This document shows, piece after piece, positions 1 through 5,264 of a stretch of DNA of 6,262 nt. This stretch comes from Deltaproteobacteria bacterium (GTDB lineage: Bacteria; Desulfobacterota_B; Binatia; UBA9968): NCBI GenBank assembly GCA_016193385.1, contig JACPSF010000280.1, positions 1 through 6,262 on the forward strand, given 5' to 3'. The stretch's first letter is position 1. Every line of letters starts with the position of its first letter. The position numbers were made by a program, and so were the translations under genes. A model generated the notes under the pieces. That model saw nothing but the letters and a program-made list of their open reading frames with translations. It was not told the DNA's origin and made no database searches.

Positions 1-226
1 AAGCTATGCATGGTATGGAAATGCTTTCGCCGATGCCTTCCTCGGGGTACGGACACTCGCGGGGACTTCACTACCCAGCGAGCGGATTACTGAAACCGGC
101 CTGCGAGTGCGCTGGAGCTACCGCAGGATTGAGGTGCTTCCCACCGTAGAGTTTTTTGATCGGCGGCGCGGGGAGACGGACACGAAAGATTACCGAATAA
201 CACTCCGTATGATCCGCCGATTCTGA
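1..226 (+). CDS. Outer-membrane beta-barrel protein, C-terminal fragment
   Basis: The reading frame is open from the window edge (first whole codon at base 2) to TGA at 224-226, giving the last 74 residues of a longer protein. The residues alternate polar and hydrophobic as in antiparallel beta-strands: one strand around GLRVRWSYRR, another around IEVLPTVEFF, a charged turn (DRRRGETDTKD), and a final strand YRITLRMIRRF ending in Phe. A terminal aromatic residue on an amphipathic last strand is the known signal for BAM-mediated outer-membrane insertion. The gene sits directly upstream of an NHL-repeat lipoprotein and a multiheme cytochrome, so it may be the barrel of a porin-cytochrome type conduit; that role is inferred from context only. 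The N-terminus and strand count are outside the window, so the exact family (MtrB-like or another) cannot be named. No shorter shadow frame here shows comparable protein-like character. Confidence 0.72.
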   Translation, partial: SYAWYGNAFADAFLGVRTLAGTSLPSERITETGLRVRWSYRRIEVLPTVEFFDRRRGETDTKDYRITLRMIRRF

Positions 227-240
227 GGAAGTAGACAAAC

Positions 241-1284
241 ATGCACCGGAGGAGGACAATCATTGGCTTTCTGCTCAGCGCCGCTCTGGCCGGGGCCTGC
301 CAGCCACCAACGGGGAAACTGCCGGTCGAGCGGGAAACTATCGTGGCAGAGCTTTTTTGGCCCCAACCACCCCTGCGTCCCCGAATCCGTTTTGAGAGGG
401 CTGTGGCGCGCCCTCAAGATCTAGGGATACAGACATCCTTTTGGCAGCGAGTGGGGGAAATCATTGTTGGGAAGCAGGAGGAATGGTTGATCCGTCCCAC
501 TGGCGTTGCCGCAAACGGGAAAACTATCTTCGTGGCCGACCCTGGCGCGCAGGCGTTTTGGATCTTGGACCCTAAGGCAGGTCAATTTAACAAAATTCAG
601 GACGCGGGTCCGGAACGCTTGATTTCTCCAGTTTCTGTGACTCTGGGTTCAGACAATCGCCTCTACGTGGCTGACTCATACCTAGGCAAAGTGCTCGTTT
701 TTGACACCCAGGGAAAAGTGCTGAGCAGCATTGCGGACCCCAACTTACGCCGGCCTGCCGGCGTCGTTTACGATTCAACAAGGGACCGTCTCTACGTAGC
801 GGACAGCGCCGCGCATCGGGTTTGGGTCTTTGCAGGAAACGGCAAACCAATGGGGTCAATTGGCCGGCGCGGAACCGGCAATGGCGAATTCAACTTTCCC
901 ACGCACGTGGCAGTGGACCGTGAGGGAAGCCTCTACGTCACGGATTCCCTTGGATTCCGGCTGCAGTTCTTCTCATCAAACGGGACCTTTGCAGGCCAGT
1001 TTGGAAGGCATGGTGACTCTTCGGGAGATTTTGCCAGTCCCAAGGGGGTAGCCCTAGACAGCGAGGGGCATGTGTACGTGGTCGATGCCCTCTTCGACGC
1101 CGTCCAGATTTTCGACCGGCGAGGTCGCTACCTCCTCACATTCGGCGAACGGGGGATCAGCCTGGGACAGTTCTGGCTGCCCGGCGGCATTTTCATTGAT
1201 GAACACGACAGAATTTACGTTGCCGATGCTTACAACCAGAGAATACAGATATTTCAGTTCCTGGCAGGTGGCGGCGATGGGTAG
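241..1284 (+). CDS. NHL-repeat six-bladed beta-propeller lipoprotein
   Basis: The product is 347 residues long. The N-terminus is a lipoprotein-type signal: basic HRRR, a hydrophobic stretch from about residue 7, and LAGAC with the acylated Cys at position 20. The lipobox is slightly atypical, with Ala at -3. After a Pro-rich segment (WPQPPLRPRIRFERA, 40-54) come six NHL-type blades at roughly 85-110, 128-155, 170-198, 216-244, 265-292 and 312-338. Each carries a P-x-G/H-V-A-V strand followed by YVAD/YVTD and a V/I-x-I/V-F strand; examples are LYVADSYLGKVLVFD and IYVADAYNQRIQIF. Six blades make a complete propeller, usually a protein- or ligand-binding platform rather than an enzyme. The ATG is supported by GAGGAAG at 225-231 with 9 bases spacing, which overlaps the upstream stop and suggests translational coupling. 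Its 3' end overlaps the cytochrome start. Its place between a barrel and a cytochrome suggests a periplasmic or surface accessory of an electron-transfer complex (inference). A function in isolation cannot be given. Confidence 0.9.
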   Translation: MHRRRTIIGFLLSAALAGACQPPTGKLPVERETIVAELFWPQPPLRPRIRFERAVARPQDLGIQTSFWQRVGEIIVGKQEEWLIRPTGVAANGKTIFVADPGAQAFWILDPKAGQFNKIQDAGPERLISPVSVTLGSDNRLYVADSYLGKVLVFDTQGKVLSSIADPNLRRPAGVVYDSTRDRLYVADSAAHRVWVFAGNGKPMGSIGRRGTGNGEFNFPTHVAVDREGSLYVTDSLGFRLQFFSSNGTFAGQFGRHGDSSGDFASPKGVALDSEGHVYVVDALFDAVQIFDRRGRYLLTFGERGISLGQFWLPGGIFIDEHDRIYVADAYNQRIQIFQFLAGGGDG

Positions 1285-2968
1285 ATTTCTTGTTGCCATT
1301 AGCCTATTAGGCGCGAGCCTGATTGCCGTGCCTTCGGTGGAAGCAGCCCTCGCCAACACCGCCCATAATCTTTCGGCCACGGGCCCAGGGACAATCAAAG
1401 CTCCGGAGGTCGGGCACCTCTGTATTTTTTGCCATACGCCCCACAGCGCCACCACCACGCGCGCGCTTTGGAATCGCAACCTGCAGCCGGTCATCTACAG
1501 CCTCTATTCGAGCTCCACACTGGAGGCCACGCTAAAGCAACCTACTGGCGCTTCACGCTTATGTCTGAGCTGCCATGATGGGACCACAGCCCTGGGTAAC
1601 CTCCGTGCAGTCCCTGCTACAGGTCGGGTAAGCCTAGGACCGCTGAGGGGACGCGCATCGCTGGGGACCGACCTGTCGGATGATCATCCCGTCTCCTTCG
1701 TGTATGATGCGGCGCTGGCCCTAAAGCAGGGGAAACTCGCGGATCCTGCCACACTACCCAAGGTGCTCCGCCTCGACAGTAGCCAGCAATTACAATGCAC
1801 CTCCTGCCATGACCCCCACGACAACCGATACCGAAAGTTTCTTCGAATGGACGATAGAGGTGCAGCCCTTTGCATTGGCTGCCACAGGGAGAGAAACTGG
1901 CCGGGCTCTGCTCACGCGACCTCACCTGCCACTTGGCGGGGAAGCGGGGGCAATCCCTGGCCCAGCTCGCCTTACAAAACGGTTGCAGATAATGGTTGTG
2001 AAAGTTGTCATAGGCCGCACGCTGCTGCACGACCTCCTCGCCTCCTTAGCAATTCGCAGGAGCGTGCTGTTTGTCTCGTCTGTCATGACGGCCGTGTTGC
2101 AGCCAGGAATCTCGATCCCGAAGTCCTGAAGTTCAGTGCGCACCCGGTCGCTTCATCAGATTGGACCCATGACCCAAAAGAGGATCCTGCAACGATGCCG
2201 CGGCACGTCACATGCGTCGACTGCCACAATCCGCACCAGACCATCTCCGTACCTGCAAATCCGCCCATGGCATCCGGACGGTTGCGTGGAGTCAAGGGAG
2301 TAAACATTTCTGGGGGAACCGTGAATGAAGCCATTCATGAGTACGAGGTCTGTCTGAAGTGTCACGGGATACGTGACCAGATCACCACGGAGATCTTGCG
2401 GCAAGATAACATCCGAAACATACGCCTGAAGATAAACCCCAGCAATGCCTCCTACCACCCGGTGGTAACCACAGGCCGCAATAACACCATGCGAGGCTTT
2501 GAGCCCCAGTACTCAACCGCGAGCATTATCTACTGCACTGATTGCCATAATAACGACGATTGGACACTCGCCGGAACGAAACCACGCGGACCTCACGGCT
2601 CACGCTATTGGCCGATTCTGGAGCGGGAGTACCAGGCGAACGACCCCACGGTGGAATCATTCCAAAACTACGCGCTTTGCTACAAGTGCCATAACCGCAG
2701 CTTTCTCAACAATGACCAGGCCCGCACCTTCTTGCACAAGAAGCATGTAGTCGAAAAGGAAGCGCCCTGCGCGGCCTGCCACGACGCTCACGGATCGCGG
2801 CAGAACATTGGACTGATCAACTTCATGGTCCGGGATCGAACGGGAAAAACTGTCGTAAGTCCTTCACTAAAACAGCAGCGCGTCGAGTACATCTCATTGG
2901 GTGTAGGCCGAGGCCAGTGCTATCTCTCCTGCCATGGAAAGAATCATGAGCCGGAGAGCTATCCTTGA
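1277..2968 (+). CDS. Secreted dodecaheme-type c-cytochrome (doubled CXXCH family)
   Basis: The product is 563 residues from ATG 1277, with a Sec signal peptide (MGRFLVAISLLGASLIAV, likely cleavage after PSVEA at residue 23). Eleven canonical CXXCH heme-attachment motifs begin at residues 49, 96, 174, 199, 241, 266, 313, 359, 420, 468 and 498. A twelfth, CX3CH (CYLSCH), begins at 548, ten residues before the C-terminus. Many motifs are followed by xPH or xAH (CHTPH, CHDPH, CHRPH, CHNPH, CHDAH), the doubled-CXXCH pattern that supplies His ligands to neighbouring hemes. The protein should be a periplasmic or extracellular electron carrier matured by the Ccm system. The frame is open upstream to 1070, but that part overlaps the NHL gene and lacks a signal peptide. 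ATG 1277 gives a clean signal peptide, has AGGTGG at 1266-1271 with 5 bases spacing, and overlaps the NHL stop by 8 bases. Redox partners are inferred only from the neighbours. No terminator is visible before the convergent ccmB end. Confidence 0.93.
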   Translation: MGRFLVAISLLGASLIAVPSVEAALANTAHNLSATGPGTIKAPEVGHLCIFCHTPHSATTTRALWNRNLQPVIYSLYSSSTLEATLKQPTGASRLCLSCHDGTTALGNLRAVPATGRVSLGPLRGRASLGTDLSDDHPVSFVYDAALALKQGKLADPATLPKVLRLDSSQQLQCTSCHDPHDNRYRKFLRMDDRGAALCIGCHRERNWPGSAHATSPATWRGSGGNPWPSSPYKTVADNGCESCHRPHAAARPPRLLSNSQERAVCLVCHDGRVAARNLDPEVLKFSAHPVASSDWTHDPKEDPATMPRHVTCVDCHNPHQTISVPANPPMASGRLRGVKGVNISGGTVNEAIHEYEVCLKCHGIRDQITTEILRQDNIRNIRLKINPSNASYHPVVTTGRNNTMRGFEPQYSTASIIYCTDCHNNDDWTLAGTKPRGPHGSRYWPILEREYQANDPTVESFQNYALCYKCHNRSFLNNDQARTFLHKKHVVEKEAPCAACHDAHGSRQNIGLINFMVRDRTGKTVVSPSLKQQRVEYISLGVGRGQCYLSCHGKNHEPESYP

Positions 2969-2991
2969 CGGGTTCTCTTCCTCAGGACTCG

Positions 2992-3669
2992 CTAAGCCTC
3001 GATCACCCATTCGAAGATGAGAAAACCTGCGGTCAGAAATATCACATCAAATCCGAGCAAAAGACGCAACCACGCGGCGCCTTCACCCAACTCTCCCGAG
3101 CGCAGGAGGATCTCCATGGCCCGGAGCGTGGCGAGGATCACAGGGATCATCAGAGGAAACAGGATCAGCGGAAGCAGCAACTCTTTTGCCCGTGCCCTCA
3201 TCGTGACCGCCGAGAACAGAGTCCCGAGGACGCAGAATCCAAGGGTTCCGAGGAAAGCGACGAAGAACAGGGTGGGGAGCAAGTGCCAGGAGGCCAGGTT
3301 GAACAGCACCCAAAAGAGGGGGAAGATCACTAGCTCCACCAGCAGCATCAAGAAGAGATTGAACGAGACCTTCGCAAGATAAAGGGAAGCCCGGTCCATA
3401 GGGGATAACAGGAGGGCGTCCAGACAATGGTTTTCCCTTTCCGCTTGAAAGAGCTGGGTCAAACCCAGGGTCCCGGTAAAAAGAAAAGCGAGCCACAGGA
3501 GCCCCGGCGCCATCTCGGCGGCGCGCTCGGCAGAGATCTCGAAGGCGAACTGGAAAACGAAGAGCAGCAGGGCGCCGAAGAAGAACATGGTGACGAGGCT
3601 TTCCCTGCGGCGGAGTTCTAAAAGAAAATCTTTCCATAGCAGGCGCGCGGCCTGCCTTAAGAGCTCCAT
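2992..3669 (-). CDS. ccmB: CcmB-family heme exporter permease
   Basis: The product is a 225-residue integral membrane protein, normal length for CcmB. About six transmembrane segments are visible (roughly 25-43, 56-72, 102-124, 130-154, 163-184 and 201-219). Family-typical stretches are present: the N-terminal LLWKDFLLELRRRE, then APGLLWLAFLF, a cytoplasmic loop QAERENHCLDALLLSPMDR, the helix ending GTLGFCVLGTLFSAV, and RAKELLLPLILFPL. CcmB is the membrane subunit of the CcmAB(CD) ABC complex, which releases holo-CcmE carrying heme for cytochrome c maturation at the periplasmic face. The start overlaps the ccmA stop by 13 bases, with a GGGGAG ribosome site (complement of 3674-3679) inside ccmA, which implies translational coupling. 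The TAG stop at 2992-2994 lies 23 bases from the end of the convergent cytochrome gene. The usual next gene, ccmC, does not follow. Confidence 0.92.
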   Translation of the reverse strand: MELLRQAARLLWKDFLLELRRRESLVTMFFFGALLLFVFQFAFEISAERAAEMAPGLLWLAFLFTGTLGLTQLFQAERENHCLDALLLSPMDRASLYLAKVSFNLFLMLLVELVIFPLFWVLFNLASWHLLPTLFFVAFLGTLGFCVLGTLFSAVTMRARAKELLLPLILFPLMIPVILATLRAMEILLRSGELGEGAAWLRLLLGFDVIFLTAGFLIFEWVIEA

Positions 3670-4391
3670 CTTTCTCCCCGGGGGAGAAACTCCCCAAAAG
3701 CGCGCTGAAAATTAAGCCAAGGCTCCTGCCGTGGCTCGTCGAAGATGAGCTTGGCTTGGTGGAGAATGAGGGCGCGGGTGCAGAGGGCAAGGACTCGCGA
3801 GACGTGGTGGCTTGCCATGACCACGATGCCGCCGGAGCGGCATACTTCTTTGATATAAGACTCCAGCAGGTCCACTCCGCTGCCATCCAGCACGCCGTAC
3901 GGCTCGTCCAGAAGCAAAAGTTTCGGCTCCAGTAGAACCCACTTGGCTATGGCCAGGCGGCATTTCATGCCGCTGGAGAGCGAGCCAACGTAGTCCTCCG
4001 ACCAGGAGCCGAGCCCGACAGTTCCGAGAGTCCGGGCTAAATCCGCGCCATCGATCCTCTTGCCGTAGAGGGAGCTGAACAAACAGAGATTCTCCCGAAC
4101 CGTCAGATTTTCGTAAAAGTGCTCATTGGGAGAGAGCAGGCCGATCGAGGAGCGAAGGGAGGAAGGTCCTCGAAGCAGGGTCGCTCCATCGATCGCAACT
4201 TCACCATCCGTCGGATCAAGGAGCCCGCAGAGCAACCTGAGCAGCGTGGTTTTCCCCGCACCATTCGGGCCGAGGAGGGCCACGCAGTCGCCCGATTTCA
4301 ATTCCAGGCTGACATCTCTTAAGGCCCAGAGGAGCCCGTAGGCCTTAGAAAGATTGCGTATCACTAGTTGCAAGGTTGTCGCCCCGCACAA
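3657..4391 (-). CDS. ccmA: CcmA-type ABC transporter ATP-binding subunit
   Basis: The product is up to 244 residues, an ABC ATPase that pairs with CcmB to power heme handling during cytochrome c maturation. From TTG 4391 the motifs are Walker A GPNGAGKTT (41-49), signature LSSGM (138-142, instead of LSGGQ), Walker B LLLLDEP (D162/E163), a D-loop GVLD, and the switch His in ASHH (H195). The Q-loop position reads LLSPNEHFYENLT (85-97), with no Gln where many ABC ATPases have one; CcmA-like proteins often deviate here. No ATG is available, since an in-frame TGA at 4404-4406 limits the N-terminus. Candidate starts are TTG 4391, TTG 4373 (residue 7, with GGGG about 8 bases upstream) and GTG 4364 (residue 10); 4373 has the best ribosome site. 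The assignment to CcmA rests on the adjacent CcmB more than on the ATPase sequence itself, which would also fit a general ABC-2 type ATPase. Confidence 0.88.
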   Translation of the reverse strand: MCGATTLQLVIRNLSKAYGLLWALRDVSLELKSGDCVALLGPNGAGKTTLLRLLCGLLDPTDGEVAIDGATLLRGPSSLRSSIGLLSPNEHFYENLTVRENLCLFSSLYGKRIDGADLARTLGTVGLGSWSEDYVGSLSSGMKCRLAIAKWVLLEPKLLLLDEPYGVLDGSGVDLLESYIKEVCRSGGIVVMASHHVSRVLALCTRALILHQAKLIFDEPRQEPWLNFQRAFGEFLPRGERWSS

Positions 4392-4403
4392 AAATGGGAG
4401 TGG

Positions 4404-4420
4404 TCACGGATTAGCCGTGA
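4404..4420. repeat. Perfect inverted repeat in the ccmA leader
   Basis: TCACGG (4404-4409) and CCGTGA (4415-4420) are exact reverse complements around a 5-base loop, ATTAG. The element lies between the predicted ccmA transcription start and the ccmA start codons. It could be an operator, or a small RNA hairpin at the 5' end of the ccmAB message. It has no U-tract, so it is not a standard terminator. Confidence 0.5.
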
Positions 4421-4431
4421 GCAATCTTGCG

Positions 4432-4460
4432 ACTATAATGCTCGCGCCGAGAGGATTCAA
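4432..4460 (-). promoter_or_regulatory. Sigma70-type promoter for ccmAB
   Basis: Reading the minus strand, TTGAAT (complement of 4455-4460, 4/6 to TTGACA) is followed after exactly 17 bases by TATAGT (complement of 4432-4437, 5/6 to TATAAT). Transcription would begin near 4425, leaving a leader of roughly 35-50 bases before the candidate ccmA starts. Spacing and position agree, and no other minus-strand candidate nearby is as good. This is a sequence prediction only. Confidence 0.6.
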
Positions 4461-4465
4461 GGGAT

Positions 4466-4496
4466 TTGCTTGCTCTCGAGTCACGATGCCTATAAT
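4466..4496 (+). promoter_or_regulatory. Weak candidate sigma70 promoter facing the gas vesicle genes
   Basis: TATAAT at 4491-4496 is a perfect -10 hexamer. The best -35 match is TTGCTT at 4466-4471, but its 19-base spacing is long. If active it would give a leader of about 240 bases before the gvpH-like gene. Chance occurrence is quite possible, and the sigma54 site closer to the gene is far more convincing. Confidence 0.25.
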
Positions 4497-4509
4497 CAGA
4501 AGTCAAACT

Positions 4510-4527
4510 GGACTTTTCACACAGTCC
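4510..4527. repeat. Inverted repeat GGACT-N8-AGTCC
   Basis: GGACT (4510-4514) and AGTCC (4523-4527) flank TTTCACAC, and the outer pair C4508/G4529 extends the dyad across one wobble. It lies about 210-230 bases upstream of the predicted sigma54 start, within reach for an enhancer-type activator site. The reverse complement, GGACTGTGTGAAAAGTCC, also resembles the terminal repeats of some insertion sequences. I cannot choose between these readings. Confidence 0.4.
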
Positions 4528-4545
4528 GGCATTTTGTTATACCCT

Positions 4546-4555
4546 CCGCATGCGG
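4546..4555. repeat. Perfect 10-base palindrome CCGCATGCGG
   Basis: This is an exact even palindrome with no spacer. It sits between two longer inverted repeats in the intergenic region upstream of the gas vesicle genes. It may be a dimeric regulator site, or part of a larger folded element spanning 4510-4605. Confidence 0.4.
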
Positions 4556-4568
4556 GGTGCAAAGACGC

Positions 4569-4605
4569 GGGGAGTCGCTTCTCCATGGTGGGGCGAGGAC
4601 TCCCC
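4569..4605. repeat. Perfect 8-base inverted repeat around a 21-base loop
   Basis: GGGGAGTC (4569-4576) and GACTCCCC (4598-4605) are exact reverse complements. The 21-base loop contains the palindrome CCATGG. The element lies about 135-170 bases upstream of the predicted sigma54 start, the usual distance for an enhancer-binding protein site. There is no following T-run, so a rho-independent terminator is unlikely. Confidence 0.5.
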
Positions 4606-4713
4606 AAGGCCTTCGATACCCTTTCGCACTTCGCTGCTTTCTTTAACTGATGTATCCTTGCGAGAAGGTCGCCCGAAATAGGACACATCAAAAAGGTGTT
4701 CGCCTGTCGCTAG

Positions 4714-4728
4714 TGGCACAAATATTGC
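4714..4728 (+). promoter_or_regulatory. Sigma54 (RpoN) -24/-12 promoter upstream of the gvp genes
   Basis: TGGCACAAATATTGC matches the core consensus TGGCAC-N5-TTGC at every defined base. GG (4715-4716) and GC (4727-4728) are separated by the required 10 bases. The site points toward the gvpH-like gene and ends 14 bases before its ATG at 4743. Transcription would start near 4740, so the first message would be nearly leaderless unless a later start is used. RpoN promoters need an ATP-dependent enhancer-binding activator; the dyads at 4510-4605 are candidate binding sites. Confidence 0.72.
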
Positions 4729-4742
4729 CTCTCAATGACTCC

Positions 4743-5264
4743 ATGGCCAAAGAAAAAGGGAAAGACAAGAAGAGCATAAAGAGTGAAGAAGGGGTAGGCG
4801 GGATCTTTAGGACTTTTGGTTCGTTCCTGGATCTCCTCTCGGATATGGTGGAAAAGGGAGAAACAGAGATACGACGCGAGGGAGAGCTGGGCGGGAGGAA
4901 GGGGATGAAAGCGGTATATGGTTTTTCGGTGAGGCTGGGAGGGGAGGGAACGCCAAGGGTAGAGCCCTTCGGGAATATGAGGAGAGAGAAGGAAAAGGGA
5001 CCGGTGGTTGAGGCGGTGCGCGAACCGATAGTCGATGTCTTTGATGAAAAGGATGCTGTGGTTGTAGTGGCGGAGCTGCCAGGTATCAACGAGAAGGATA
5101 TCACGGTGGGGCTACGTGACGACATCCTTACCATCGCTGCCGAAACCGGAGAGCAAAAATATTATAAAGAAGTCTTGCTTGAAGTTCCAATCACGCCTGA
5201 AGGGCTAGCCCGCTCTTATCGCAACGGGATTCTGGAGATAAGGATATGCAAAAAGAAGGGGTAG
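4743..5264 (+). CDS. gvpH: Gas vesicle protein GvpH, Hsp20/alpha-crystallin family
   Basis: The product is 173 residues from ATG 4743. The N-terminus is Lys-rich (MAKEKGKDKKSIKS). A GvpH-like segment follows, FGSFLDLLSDMVEKGE (25-40) and VYGFSVRLGGEG...RVEPFGN (58-78). A compact alpha-crystallin domain spans about 94-169, with EPIVDVFDEKDAVVVVAELPG, an NGIL signature (161-164) and a final strand LEIRI. GvpH proteins are small heat-shock-type chaperones found in gas vesicle clusters, thought to stabilise vesicle proteins in the cytoplasm. The frame is open back to 4650, but the extra 31 residues lack protein-like character and cover the sigma54 site. ATG 4743 has no Shine-Dalgarno, consistent with a nearly leaderless transcript. 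The 3' end overlaps the next gene by 19 bases. Arg codons are unusual: by hand count 7 of 13 are AGG/AGA, against about 7 of 41 in the cytochrome. A generic Hsp20 is the alternative, but the neighbour argues for GvpH. Confidence 0.85.
   Translation: MAKEKGKDKKSIKSEEGVGGIFRTFGSFLDLLSDMVEKGETEIRREGELGGRKGMKAVYGFSVRLGGEGTPRVEPFGNMRREKEKGPVVEAVREPIVDVFDEKDAVVVVAELPGINEKDITVGLRDDILTIAAETGEQKYYKEVLLEVPITPEGLARSYRNGILEIRICKKKG
5234..5243 (+). promoter_or_regulatory. Ribosome binding site fixing the gvpL/F start
   Basis: GGAGATAAGG lies inside the end of the gvpH-like gene. GGAG (5234-5237) is 8 bases from ATG 5246, which supports that start over later ones and implies coupled translation across the 19-base overlap. 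Confidence 0.7.

Larger units (their letters stand above)
4392..4742. other. Divergent intergenic regulatory region
   Basis: These 351 bases separate ccmA (minus strand) from the gvpH-like gene (plus strand). Short open frames cross it on both strands, but none has a credible ribosome site, domain or protein-like composition, so I treat it as non-coding. It contains the ccmA promoter, a leader inverted repeat, two TATAAT hexamers, three further inverted repeats (4510-4527, 4546-4555, 4569-4605) and a sigma54 site at 4714-4728. The density of dyads suggests protein-binding sites or the remnant of a small mobile element. Confidence 0.6.

Noticed and set aside
1070..1276. Upstream extension of the cytochrome reading frame to ATG 1070
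   Set aside because: It overlaps the end of the NHL gene in another frame, and starting there would bury the signal peptide. ATG 1277 has a ribosome site and a clean signal sequence.
2966..2995. A bidirectional terminator between the cytochrome gene and ccmB
   Set aside because: The 23-base gap and its flanks show no GC-rich stem followed by a T-run in either direction.
3083..3886. A 267-codon minus-strand open frame across ccmB and ccmA
   Set aside because: It lies in a shifted frame over two clear genes, and its product is Pro/Arg/Ser-rich without any recognisable fold.
4434..4439. Plus-strand TATAAT as a promoter for the gvp genes
   Set aside because: The hexamer 17 bases upstream (TTAGCC) is a poor -35. 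The same bases are better explained as the minus-strand TATAGT of the ccmA promoter.
4569..4620. GGGGAGTC/GACTCCCC hairpin as a rho-independent terminator
   Set aside because: The loop is 21 bases and no T-tract follows on either strand. It also lies upstream of, not after, the flanking genes.
4503..4691. Minus-strand 62-codon frame in the intergenic region, and overlapping plus-strand frames around 4354-4650
   Set aside because: They have no ribosome site or recognisable domain, and they run through the inverted repeats; more likely non-coding DNA or a repeat remnant.
4650..4742. Upstream extension of gvpH to ATG 4650
   Set aside because: The extra 31 residues do not resemble the family, there is no ribosome site at 4650, and the segment contains the sigma54 site.
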